64,000 bases of DNA, from positions 16,389,638 through 16,453,637 of the forward strand of contig NC_092314.1 in NCBI RefSeq assembly GCF_036785885.1, written 5' to 3'. The notes below the pieces were generated by a model. It was given only the letters and a program-made list of their open reading frames with translations, was not told the origin of the DNA and did no database searches. A program made the translations under genes and the position numbers. This document shows positions 44,780 to 55,999 of the stretch, one piece after another; position 1 is the first letter of the stretch; each line of letters opens with the position of its first letter. Source of the stretch: Coffea arabica (taxonomy: Eukaryota; Streptophyta; Magnoliopsida; Gentianales; Rubiaceae).

Positions 44780-45172
44780 ATGAGACCAAGTCTTGAATCA
44801 CTTGTTCACGCTGCTTTTTCTTCCGCCTGTGCATTTACTTATCCATTTATGTTTTTTCTTTGTTGTTCATTTTTTATTTTTCCTTTTAATTGAACGATAA
44901 AATCCATGATTAAGCCAGGTAAAACTTAGAATTAGTAACAAAGTTCTTTTCATTTTCTTTTTTTGTTGTTTATCACTAAAGAGAGGGTCAGTTTGTAGTC
45001 AAAATCCTACTATTTTAAATCTTGAAACATGCATTAATTATCCACCAAATCGTAAGCTCATTCTCATTTAGCAAACAACTCCGCATTCTGCATTAAGGTC
45101 AAAGCAAAAATTCTTTCCAAGTAACATATCACTACTAGAGAGGTTTTCTTTCGAATTTTGATCTATTTTTTT
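44780..45172. other. AT-rich host DNA, nothing recognised
   Basis: Short spacer between the TRIM-like element and the third Athila; no frame or repeat supported. Confidence 0.5.
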
Positions 45173-46656
45173 TGATAGGCTCTAATTTATCGTTTATTTT
45201 ATAATTAATTTCCCTTATTACCTGATCCAATGTGGATTAATTGTCAGATTCTACTTACTTTGCACTTATTACAGGGAGCAGAACAAAAATACTATAACAA
45301 GTGCCAATTTGGCAGTCATCAGAAAAGAGTTCAAGTAGCAGGCATCTAGGGACATTTTTGAAATATCAAGACGCGACCCTTCTTGGTAATTTGGCCGAAG
45401 ACAGCATTCAAAAAAGAGGGAGACCTGGAGTCTTCTTTTTCTTTCTTCCTGTAGGCAGCCGCCGAAGGGAAGTAGTAATTAGATAGGAAATAGGATAGCA
45501 GAGAACAAGCACTACTTTTTAGTTTCTAGTTTTTGACTTTTCTTCTTTTGGCTCTTAGTAGTTTTTCCTTCTTCGTATGTCAGACGAAGTGAAAACAATC
45601 AATCGCCTTCTATAGCTTTGCTATCTTTTCAATATTCGGACGAACTGAATTTTCCCAATTTCGAAGGACAATGGCTGCTACTTTCTTTACAACTTTGTAT
45701 GGGTTTTCCGCATCAACGATGAACTAAACCCCTTTTTCTAGTCAAGAAACAACGGAGGTTTTGACTCATCTAAAAATTGTGAGATCGATTTAAATTTATC
45801 TTTTCCTCTTATTTATTGGTGTTTGCATATTTCCTACTTGAAGTGCTTATGGTTATTTAATTAATTGATTGTCTTGGATCCGGATAATGAATTGATTTAG
45901 TAACCTATTGTCAATTAGGACATTAAATTCGTAATTATTTAATTGCGTCTTGAAATAGTGACAACTAACATGATTGGATTTATGTCAAAGGAATACGCGG
46001 GCGAATCTAAAATAACCCTAGTAGTGCGTTATTCAGTTAGAATAGGGCTCCTTTAATACGTAAGGCAATTGGGGAATTAAATCTTACGGGCGTACCTAGA
46101 ATTATTTCTCAATTAGAGCAGTGATTAACGGATGTACCTTAATCACTGACACAGTAAGGAGAGGTTGACTGTCATCGCTTGTTTGACAGTTATAACCTAT
46201 TTATTGGTAAATAATTAGAATTGCCTTTGTATCGATAATCAATTAGGTGAACCATTGCTGAATTTATTTCTTGGCTAGACCTTTAATTATTATTACTTTG
46301 ATTTTAGTAAATTGTCATTTAATTTTTACTTGGCTATTTTATTTTTAGTTGAACTGATTTAATTGTTATCCTTTATACAAAAACATCCCCCGTGTTACTT
46401 TGAATTTTAAAAAAGACAAATATCCCTAATCCCTAAGAATAAGGCCCTACTTGCCCTGTTTACAAATCAATAATTATTTGTGAAAAAATCATCTCATTCG
46501 GGTATATCGGATCAAGCAAACTCTTCGGGAATAGGGTGAATCAAGTAACCCATTGCACACTTAGAGTCCCTACTCCGGTACTTGGAATCGATTTTTGATT
46601 ACTGTAATTGGTAACTAGATTTATTTTGTTATTGCACAGGCATCAATAACCTATCA
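45173..46656 (+). repeat. Athila 5' LTR, 1484 bp
   Basis: TGATAGGCTC...ACCTATCA. Its last 300 bp hold about 100 bp not seen in the 6747 copy (about 46430-46560), explaining the greater length. Confidence 0.85.
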
Positions 46657-46661
46657 ATTTT

Positions 46662-46679
46662 TGGCGCTGTTGCTGGGGA
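46662..46679 (+). other. Primer-binding site (tRNA-Asp type), Athila
   Basis: TGGCGCTGTTGCTGGGGA differs at two positions from the tRNA-Asp complement; both differences are C-to-T. Confidence 0.85.
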
Positions 46680-46746
46680 CTGGCATTAGTATTTGTTTCT
46701 TTTTAAATTCATTTTTGTTCTAATTTTTTGGTATTTTTTCTAGTGT

Positions 46747-49700
46747 ATGCCTTGGTCTTTTTGTACAGGTGAATTGATTTTTGACCCTGAGGTAGAGAAG
46801 ACCACGCGGAAAACACGAAAAGAGACCAGACAGCTCAAAGTGGAGCAGTCTAGTGCTGCATCTCATATACTTTATCCGGAAGTTGAAGTAACAAGTCCGT
46901 TTGATGATACTTCGAGTGATTTGGATCGAGAAGAAGTGACTATGACTAATGCACGAACACTAAGAGAGTTGATTGCACCTGATTTAAATCAGCAACCTTT
47001 ATGCATTACTTTTCCGCATTTGAATGATAACACATCTTTTGAGTTAAAAAATCTGGTCTAATTCATTTCTTACCATCTTTCCATGGTTTACCAGGTGAGG
47101 AGCCTTACAAGCACTTGCAAAAGTTTGATGTCATTTACAATAGCATGAAGTCCCTGGGGATTACAGAAGAACAGATAAAAATGAGGGCATTCCCCTTCTC
47201 CTTGAAGGATTCCGTGAAAGACTGGCTGTACTACCTTCCACCCGGTAACATCACCACGTGAGACCAGTTGAAGAAAAAATTTTTAGACAAATATTTTCCT
47301 GCGTCTCGAGCCGCAAGTCTAATGAAGGGAATATGCGGTATCAAGTAGCATCCAGGGGATCGCTCTATGATTACTGGGAGCGATTCAAGAAGTTGTGCAT
47401 CAAGTGCTCTTAGCACCAAATAAGTGAGCAATTGCTCATACAATATTTTTACGAGGGGCTGCTCTTCAGAGACAGGAGTATAATTGATACTGCAAATGGA
47501 GGGACATTGGTGAACAAGACTCCTCGAGAAGTGTGGGAACTAATTGAAGGTATAGCCGAGAATTCGCAGCAGTTTGGTACGAGGGAGGATGTCCCAACAC
47601 GCAAGATGAATGAGATGGAGACATCTTCTATCCAACTGCAGTTGACTGAGTTAACATCTTTTGTTAGACAACTGGCTGTAGGAAATGCATCACAGGCCAA
47701 GGTGTGTGGGATTTGCACTGCTATGGGTCATTCTACAGAGATGTGCCTAATGATCCAAGAAGAAAGTGCGGAACAAATGAACATGGCTCGTCACGCACTC
47801 GTGCCAAGAAAGCACTATGACCCGTACTCGAATACGTATAATGCGGGTTGGAGAGATCACTATAACTTCAGCTATGGAGGAAATAGCATCCCAACTTTGC
47901 ATCGAATAAACAGCAAGGGCATCAACAACAGTATCAGTCTCGCCCGCCTCCACCTCTTCAAACTCAAGTCCGTCCATGGAGGAAATGATGAAGCAATTAA
48001 TTGCTAACCAACAAAAGACAGATTCTGACCTACAAAGTATGAGGAATCAATTGGGACAGATGCAAGCAATGCAGAGTCAGATGACGATAGCAATTAACTG
48101 CCTAGAATCCCAAATCCAAGGTAAATTGCCGTCTCAACCTGAATTGAACCCGAAGAACGTAAGTGCAATGACCCTAAGGAGCGGGAAGAAAATTCAGGGG
48201 TCTGAACTCACGATTCCAAAGGACAATGATGAGGAAAAAATTGAGAACGAGCTTGAGAAGGAGGGTAGTAATGGCAAAAATTTAGTGGTATTCCCTGACC
48301 CGATCATTGAGGTCAAAACTCATCCACCTCCTTTTCCCACCAAGTTGGAGAAACTGAAAATGCAGGATAAGGAGAAGAAGATCTTGGAGGTGTTTTGCAA
48401 GGTGGAAATCAATATTCCCCTGTTAGATGCAATCAAACAAGTATCGAAGTACGCAAAGTTTTTGAGAGACCTGTGCGTCAATCGAAGGAGGTTGAAGGGA
48501 GATGAAAGAGTCATCGTGAGGGAGAATGTGTCAGCGGTTCTACAAAGGAAACTTTCACCGAAATGCGAGGACCCAAGTATGTTTACTATCCCCTGTAAGA
48601 TAGGCAACACTTTGATTAGAAAGGCCATGCTGGATTTAGGAGCATCAATTAATGTAATATCTAAATCTATCTATGCTTCTCTGAACCTAGGTCCATTAAA
48701 AGAGATTAGGATAATAATTCAATTAGTTGACCGAACTAATGCATAACCTGATGGGTTGGTTGAGGATGTGTTGGTCAAAATTAATGATTTGGTATTTTCA
48801 GCTGACTTTTATGAACTTGACATGAATGATGATCATTCCCCCGATTCCTTGCATTTGCAGCTATTAGGCAGACCCCTTTTTTAGCACAGCACAGACTAAA
48901 ATTGATGTTAATAAAGGTACTTTGTCCATGAAATTTGATGAAAAAATTATTCATTTCAATATTTTTTATACTATAAAATATCCCTCAAACTCTAATTTAT
49001 TTTAGCTCTATTTTTTCTATGAGTGCTATTGACCTTGCGGTGCAGGAAGTGTTTGAAACTGTTGACAGAAATGAATTGAAGGTTGCTTTAACCAAGCACC
49101 AAGAGTTGGAGATAACTTCTGAGGTGGAGTGAAATGAATATTTGAAAGGCACAATAGGGGTGTTACACTTGTTGCCAACCACAACAAAAAGGTATGACGT
49201 CTCACCTATTTTTATTCTCGAACCTCACCAGAGGGTACTACTATCTGTGGTGCAGGCACCTGAGTTGGAGTTGAAACCTCTACCGAAGCACTTGATATAT
49301 GTGTATCTGGGCGACAACGAAACACTCCTGGTGATTATCTCAGCCGTACTCTCAGAAACTCAGGAGGAGAAACTAATCCGAATCTTTAAAGAGCATAAAG
49401 AGACGATAGGGTGGACCATTGCCGACATTAAGGGAATCAACCCCTTTATCTGTATGCATTGAATAAGGCTAGAAGAGCATGTCAAACCTGTACGGCAAGT
49501 TCAAAGGAGGCTCAATCCCCTCATGATGGAAGTGGTGAAGAAAGAAATTTTGGACTTGCTATATGTGGAGATCATAGTCGCGATATCAGATAACTCATAG
49601 GTGAGTCCGGTCCAAGTAGTCCCAAACAAGGCAGGAGTGATAGTGGAGGCCAATCAAACGGGTGAACTCATGTCAGTGCGCAAACCCATGGATGAAAAAA

Positions 49701-49986
49701 ATGTATAGACTATCGCAGATTGAACGCCATCACAAAAAAGAACCATTTTTCCCTCCCTTACATTGACCAAATGATTGAGTGTTTAGCTTGTCGGGCTTAT
49801 TATTATTTTTGGATGGATTCTCAAGATTTTTTCAGATTGCAATCACACCGGAGGATCCAGAGAACATGACATTCACGTGCCGGTTCGGGACCTTTGCATG
49901 TAGACGGATGCCATTCAGGTTGTGCAATGCACCTACAACATTCCAAAGGTATATGGTAAGCATCTTTTCAGAATATGTACAGAAAA
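46747..49986 (+). pseudogene. Athila gag-protease-RT, broken and truncated
   Basis: Gag begins with ATG 46747 (MPWSFCTGELIFDPEVEK). The first shift is near 47050 within the FELK block. Zinc knuckle C-GI-C-TAMG-H-STEM-C at about 47704-47745. Protease DLGASINVI near 48636-48660 with the family consensus kept. RT entry KPVRQVQRRLNPLMMEVV near 49480, VSPVQVV near 49600, FGTFACRRMPFRLCNAPTTF near 49885-49945; the catalytic DD box would lie just past the insertion point. In-frame stops include TGA at 47260, TAG at 47347, 47411 and 49599. The element was dead or dying before or after the insertion; order not decided. Confidence 0.88.
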
Positions 49987-52900
49987 TGTAGACACCAAAT
50001 TTTTAGGATATTTTTGTTTACTATTATTTTTATTTTATTAATTTTACTTTTAGTCTTTTATTTTTATTTTTTTAAAGTGATTTTATCATTTAATTAAACT
50101 TTAATCATTTATTTTTTATTTTTTTATTTTGTTTCGATTCTAGGTTTTTATTTTATTTGTTTTTCGAAAAAGAAAAAAAGAAAAAAAAAGTCAATCAAAG
50201 GGACAAAGAATAAAACACATAAGCCTACTTTGGGGTTTGAAATCTGGGCCCTTCATATTAGGTTTAGTCTTTGGAGGTGCCTTTGAAATGCAAATAGTCG
50301 CAGACACAAAAGGGGGGGGGGACGGCAAAAAGAAAAAAACGAAAAGGGAAGGGAGCAACGGATAGAGGAGGGAGGACCGGAAACCATCACCAGCGCCGCC
50401 ACCATCTAGTCCTCATCCGCTGCTGCTACTATTCGCTAGCATCTGCCCAGCGCGCAAATCTCCCCCAACCCCTCTCTCTCTCCCTGTCGTACAGATCCAC
50501 TGCGACCATGGCTTCCGATTCATTTTCGGGCGACATCAATGGCGGTCCATCATCACCTGATGACTGACTTGCGAGCCAATTGGGAAACACGCTGTCATCC
50601 CCTAGAGATAGCACTCGCCGAAAGCAAGGTTGCCACTCCACTGCCGTCGACCACCACCAGCGCCATCACCTCCCCTGAATCCACCATCGCCTGCGGATCA
50701 CTTCTTGAGCGAAAAGAAAACAGAGGAGGAGAAACACAAGGAGGTCGGCTAGGGTTTCGGTCGGCCAGAAAGTAATGGAAAAAGAAAACGGGGAAAAACA
50801 GGGGCTGCGGGAAAAACCAGAAAAAGCAACGGAGGGAATAGGTTGGAGCTAGAAGAAAAAGGGAGCCCGGGAAGAAAGCTTTGGATGGCTGGGCTGAATG
50901 AAAAATAGAGGAAAAGGGAAGGCTTCAGCGAGGAAAGCCAGCCACGGCAAGAGACTGAGGAACAAAGGAATCAGCAAGCGGACGTTGTTGCCGTTGCCGC
51001 TACCCGAATCTTCCACCATCACAGGCGAACCTTCGCCAAGAGAGTAAGGTAAATTATCCCTTTCCTGCGAATTTCATATTTTCTTCAAACTCAAACTTTT
51101 AAGGCTCTCAAAGCAAACGAATTGATTCTTATGATTTTCCTGATAACCGCACACGATTTTGAATTTACATGTTTATATGTGGATTGGTTTGAAACCTCTT
51201 GTGTTGCGGATAATTTTGGGGCTGATGATAACCTTATTTGAACAAAAAATTTGGGTGAAATTGTAATGCCTATTTGCTGTTCGATAGAATGCCCCGCTAA
51301 GAATTCCAATTGAAAAATGACTTTGTTGCATTTTGTGTATGAGAAAAATGACACGGTTAGCAAGTTTTGAGAAATTTTCAGAGCACACCTGCCATGCGTT
51401 TTGTTCAGTGGAAGTTTCATGTTGTTTGTTCATAATTTTAGATTATATGTGCTTTGTGTGTTAAATTGGACTGAAAGCTCTTGCTTTTTGAACAATTTTG
51501 GGACCGATTAACTTCAATTCCAGCAAAAATCTGATGAAGCTCTAATGCCCTCAACCTGTTTGTTAAAATGCCCGAACGTGTTTGTTTGTATGAGTTCGAT
51601 GGAAGTGGAAACTGATGCTTATTTTCCTTGTTTTGTAATTTAACCCCAGAGTTTTAGAATTTCATAATTCGACCCCAAGACTATTATAAGTCCTTCAATC
51701 AGGTCTTTAATTTGGTTGTGTTTGAACCTATCACATTTTTCCTTATACTGCTATGGCCAAAAACTGGGAATAATCCAACTTATTTCGTTTTTTTTAAGTT
51801 TAATCCACTTTTACATGTTTTATGTGACTTTCTTGGGTAGATTATTTACGGGTTTCAGAGTACAATTAGATCTTAATAATTTTGGCTAGTTTGATATTTT
51901 GGTGGGTTTTTTTGTAAGAAGATAATGGTTGGGTCAAGAATTATGTTTGTTTGGGTCTAACAAATGGGTTTTGATTAACTTTTGTTTGGATTTTTGATAT
52001 GGCTTGAATAGCCAAAGCCCACTCTTTTGGTTGGGCTTATTTTGTTGTAAAATGTAGGCTAGCCCGTTTGTTTTGCTTGGGTCTCGGTTTGGGGCTAAGA
52101 GGGGTTTTGGTCCAAGGAATAAATAAACTGGCCCAATGGCCGACTTGGTTGAGAACCAGAAAATGAAATTGCAAATCAGTCCCTGTGCTTCTAAATAATT
52201 ATACTATGGTCCTAAATGCTTTAAGTTTCTTTCAATTTGGTCCTTAATATAATTGCAAGTAGACCCTTAAACTTTATTTTTCTTTAATTTTGACCCAAAA
52301 CTTTGTTAATATTTGCAATCAAGTCCTTTCTTCTTTGACTTCTTAAATGTGGGTTGTCTACATGATTTAATTAATTCAATTTCATGATTCATTTTTATCT
52401 TTATGATTGTTTTGTTAATTAAAGTGGTGCCTTGACCTTTTCTTTGTATTTTGGAGGACAAATAAGTGATTTTATTTCATTGGGGCCCCAATTCAAGGGA
52501 GGTACACCTTAATCCCTTATTTCTTACTTTATTTGACTCTATGTGCCCTACGTGACTTTACGTGTTTTAATTGCCTGCTCTTGAATGTTGTTTATTATTA
52601 TTTATTTATCTATTTCATTTATTTCCTCATTCGCTTTATTGGCTTTAGTTTTTGTATATTTATTTTTAGTTCAATTTTGGTTGTTTGAAAGGCACTTGAA
52701 TGCCAAAATTGTAATAGTTAGGTATTATTTTATTTAATTCGTTCCCTCTTAGATTGTAGTAGGGCCTCCTTAATGTAATAGTTAGGGCTTTATTTGCTTT
52801 ATTTGCCTTGTGTGTTTTTGCATGTCTATGTGCTATGTGTTTAATCGCTTTTTTTAGGTTCTAGCATCTAGATATGCATGCTTATGTGTTATGTGAATTA

Positions 52901-54068
52901 CATGCTCACATGTCTACTTGCTTTAATTATGCACATTGCTTGTAAATGTGTATGATGGATGCAAATGCACGTAACCGTGGCTAGTCCAATGCTAGTCATG
53001 GTTGTCCTTTCGAGCTCTTACAAGTCCAATGCTTGTGAGAGAGCGTAGATGTGGGCTAGTCCAACGCTAGACCCTTAAGAGCCTTTCGAGCGTTAGACCA
53101 TGCTTGTGTGATCAAATCACTTCATCTCATGCATATTTTTCACTTTCTAGGGCTTTTTATCATTTTGTATGATATTTCCCTTATATGTATATCCCTTATC
53201 CCTAATTTCCCTTATATGTATATTACTTGCCCTTTATGTGTGATACATAACATTAGAATTGCATTTCATTTTTAGAATTAGGATTAGGATAGGGCATTTG
53301 CTTGATTAGATTAGGGAATACTCCTTGGATATGTGATATGGACGAGTTTGGCTTTTTTAGCCTTAGCACGCTCGTATTCCCTCTATTAAAGGGAAAATTG
53401 AGTCACAAACATTAGTCCCCCGTACCCGACATGATGCATTCCTTTAAGACATGTATATTTATATAATTGTTTTATCCCTTTTCTCTTCTTAGAGTCTCAT
53501 ATTTTACCATTATTCGTGATCTCTCCAAAGGGTCATTATTGGGCATCACAATTAATGTGATTGGCACCATTCAAGCTTTGAAGAGAGATTTTGACCCCCT
53601 CGATACCTTCCTAGGTCTAGGGTTGCATTCATATAGCACGTCCAAATGTGATAAATTCTTTGGTTAAAATAAGAAAATTCTTGATTAAATCACGCAACTA
53701 GCCTTAGTTAGGTCGAAGGGGTGCATTGGATTTTTATCCTTGCCTTCCCCTTCGTCAAATGTGACTCCCGAATCTTTTCCTTTGATTTAAGTAGATTTGG
53801 AGTAGTTTAAAAAGGGTTTTCCATTTATTCTTTAAAATTTCATTTTAGATGACTTGGTACACCTTAACTCTATACCAAGTGGTGACTCCATTTTTCATTC
53901 AATAAACTCTTTTTAAACTATATTTTGGGTCAAATCGTCGCATTTTCATGTCCCATTTAGACTCATATTTTTCGTTTTTTAAATCACAAATTCATTTTCT
54001 AACCAAAAATTGAATCAAAATTCACTTTTTAAACCAATTTATTTTTTATCAAAAAATGGGGCGCGACA
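49987..54068 (+). repeat. Tat/Ogre-like 5' LTR, 4082 bp
   Basis: TGTAGACACC...GCGCGACA, ends TG...CA. The first 2.7 kb match the 3' LTR with only scattered differences by eye, so the insertion is fairly young. Contains a GC-rich block (50230-51050) with CT-repeats (50475-50488), and a cluster of stem-loops at 52971-53075. Confidence 0.9.
52971..53075 (+). repeat. Three stem-loops with constant loop TCCAAYG in the LTR
   Basis: 52974-53002: ACCGTGGCTAG, loop TCCAATG, CTAGTCATGGT. 53015-53041: CTCTTACAAG, loop TCCAATG, CTTGTGAGAG. 53053-53073: GGGCTAG, loop TCCAACG, CTAGACCC with a one-base bulge. Stems differ in sequence but still pair, including G-U pairs. Confidence 0.8.
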
Positions 54069-54070
54069 GC

Positions 54071-54088
54071 TGGCGACTCCACTGGGGA
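54071..54088 (+). other. Primer-binding site (tRNA-Arg type), Ogre/Tat
   Basis: TGGCGACTCCACTGGGGA, two bases after the LTR end; Ogre-group elements use tRNA-Arg with nearly this sequence. Confidence 0.8.
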
Positions 54089-54466
54089 CTTAGAGAGTCC
54101 GAACAAATTTGATTTAGTCAATTGTTTTTCTTCTTTTAACCTTTCCATATATTACATTTGGATGTTTAGGATTGCATTGTTTTTCTTTTATTAGAATTTT
54201 TGCATTTCACGCGTATCAACTCACTCCCTCGCCCTTTGTGTACGATTGTTTTGATGGATGAATGGTTTATATATGTGATTCCGCGCTTTACATTGCATTT
54301 GGGTGGGGGACATCACCCTAGAACCTCGCATTGGTTCTTGATCCCTCCCCTCCAAACAAGCACTAACATACGTGCATACGCTTTAATTTTTCACCCCTCA
54401 TTTATTTTTCTTTTAGGGGCTTGTCACGCCACTCCACCCTATTAGGATTTTAGGCGACCTATTTTG

Positions 54467-54720
54467 GACGTGTGATCGCGACACAACGTGTGCGTAGTAT
54501 GATCCGAGGGGTCACTCAATCTTCCGCTTTAAACTTTGGGTTAATAGCCTTTAGTTTTTAGTCGAAGGTTGAGGACTTTTTTAGATTCACCTGGACATGT
54601 AGCCGTGACACGACGTGTGCGTAGCAATGTCTGGAGAATCGGTCGAGCCACCGACAAGGAACCTTGGGAGTGATGACCTTTGGTTTCCAAGTCTGAAGGC
54701 TCGGGGACCTGAGCTTATTG
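54467..54720 (+). repeat. Two degenerate ~126-bp direct repeats in the leader
   Basis: GGACGTGTGATCGCGACAC at 54467 and GGACATGTAGCCGTGACAC at 54593, both continuing ACGTGTGCGTAG; later shared words are GACCTTTGG/GCCTTTAG and GTC-GAAGG. Confidence 0.65.
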
Positions 54721-55489
54721 AGTCTAGATGCATTAGTGAACCCTAACCTCATGCATCATAATAGTTCACCTAGGGTAGAGTCTGCCTTACCCTATTAGGG
54801 ACACCATTCATGAGGGGAGGGATCCCACCCCCTTTCCTTATATATTTTTGTTGCTTTTTATATTATCTAAATTGTCCAACGTGTTATGTGATTATGTGTT
54901 GAACTAACTTTCCTTGTCTCTTGTCTTTTGCATTCACAAACGTTAGGAAATAAGAGGTCTGGCACGATCCTCTTTTAGGACCTACCCTTATAGATAGGTT
55001 ATTGCACGTTTAGAAATTTCGGTATATTTCATTCGTAAATTAATAATGGCATGTCATTTTTAGGCCTATCCGGGCATATAAAGGGCTCCTTAGGGCACGT
55101 TTTTCTTTAAATCGCATGTTTTATTGCTTTAATAAACTGGCATCATGCATCCACCTTAGAAGGGAATGCCATTTAGGGGATCCCGTACTATGAATAAACT
55201 GCCCTGTGTGTCGGATATATAATCCAATGAGACTTGCACGTTTACATTTTGTACCATCCGAAGGGGTAGTGCACAAGGTAAGGTAGGATCCGATCATTTT
55301 CATAAAGTGATTTTTAGAATATGAGAGTCTAATAATCACTTTTTGGCCGTTTTAACATAATTGGTAAACATCCCTTGCGTACAGGACAATAACTCGAAGT
55401 AATTCACAAATAATTCCTCATTGTTGAGACAATAAATATATTGAGGCCAAATCTTGATTTTATGAGGCTCATAGACTAATGCATTGCAA

Positions 55490-55990
55490 TGAAGTTTTGA
55501 CCAATTTACCCTTTTTGGGTGATCTGGTCGATTTTTGAATAAACCATCAATTTCAATCAATGCATTTGACTAATTTACTCATTTTTGGGCAATCTAGTCG
55601 ATTTTGAATAAATCACCAATTTCATTCAATTCATTTGATTAGTTTACCCATTTTTAGGCCATCTTATCGATTTTGAATAAACCATCAAGCTCATCCAATC
55701 CATTTTGTCAATTCAAATTTAGGACAATCTAATCATTTTTGAATAAATCATTCACTCCGTTTCATTCATTTGGCCAATTTCCCTATTTTTAGGGCAATCG
55801 AGCCGATTTTGAATAAATCAAGTTTCATTCAATCTATTTGATCAATTTACCCTTTTTAGGGTGATCCGATTAATTTTGGATGAATCAAATTTCATTCAAT
55901 TCATTTGACTAGCTTACCTATTTCTAGGGCAATTCGGTCGTTTTTGAATAAATTATCAATTCTATTCAATCCATTTGACCCGCTTTTTCC
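55490..55990 (+). repeat. ~70-bp tandem array, about seven units
   Basis: Repeated order: CATTTGAC-AATTTACCC, TTTTTAGGGCAATC, GGTCGATTTTTGAATAAA, CATCAATTTCATTCAAT. Unit starts near 55492, 55562, 55632, 55703, 55767, 55826, 55902 and a partial one at 55973. Units vary by small indels. Confidence 0.85.
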
Positions 55991-55999
55991 CTTTAGCGT

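Larger units (their letters stand above)
45173..49986 (+). mobile_element. Athila element, 5' half, cut by a Tat/Ogre-like insertion
   Basis: 5' LTR 45173-46656, tRNA-Asp primer site, gag from 46747, protease, and RT up to 49986, where TGTAGACACC of the next element begins. The remaining RT, integrase and 3' LTR should continue beyond the inserted element, outside the window. Stops and frameshifts are frequent. Confidence 0.88.
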
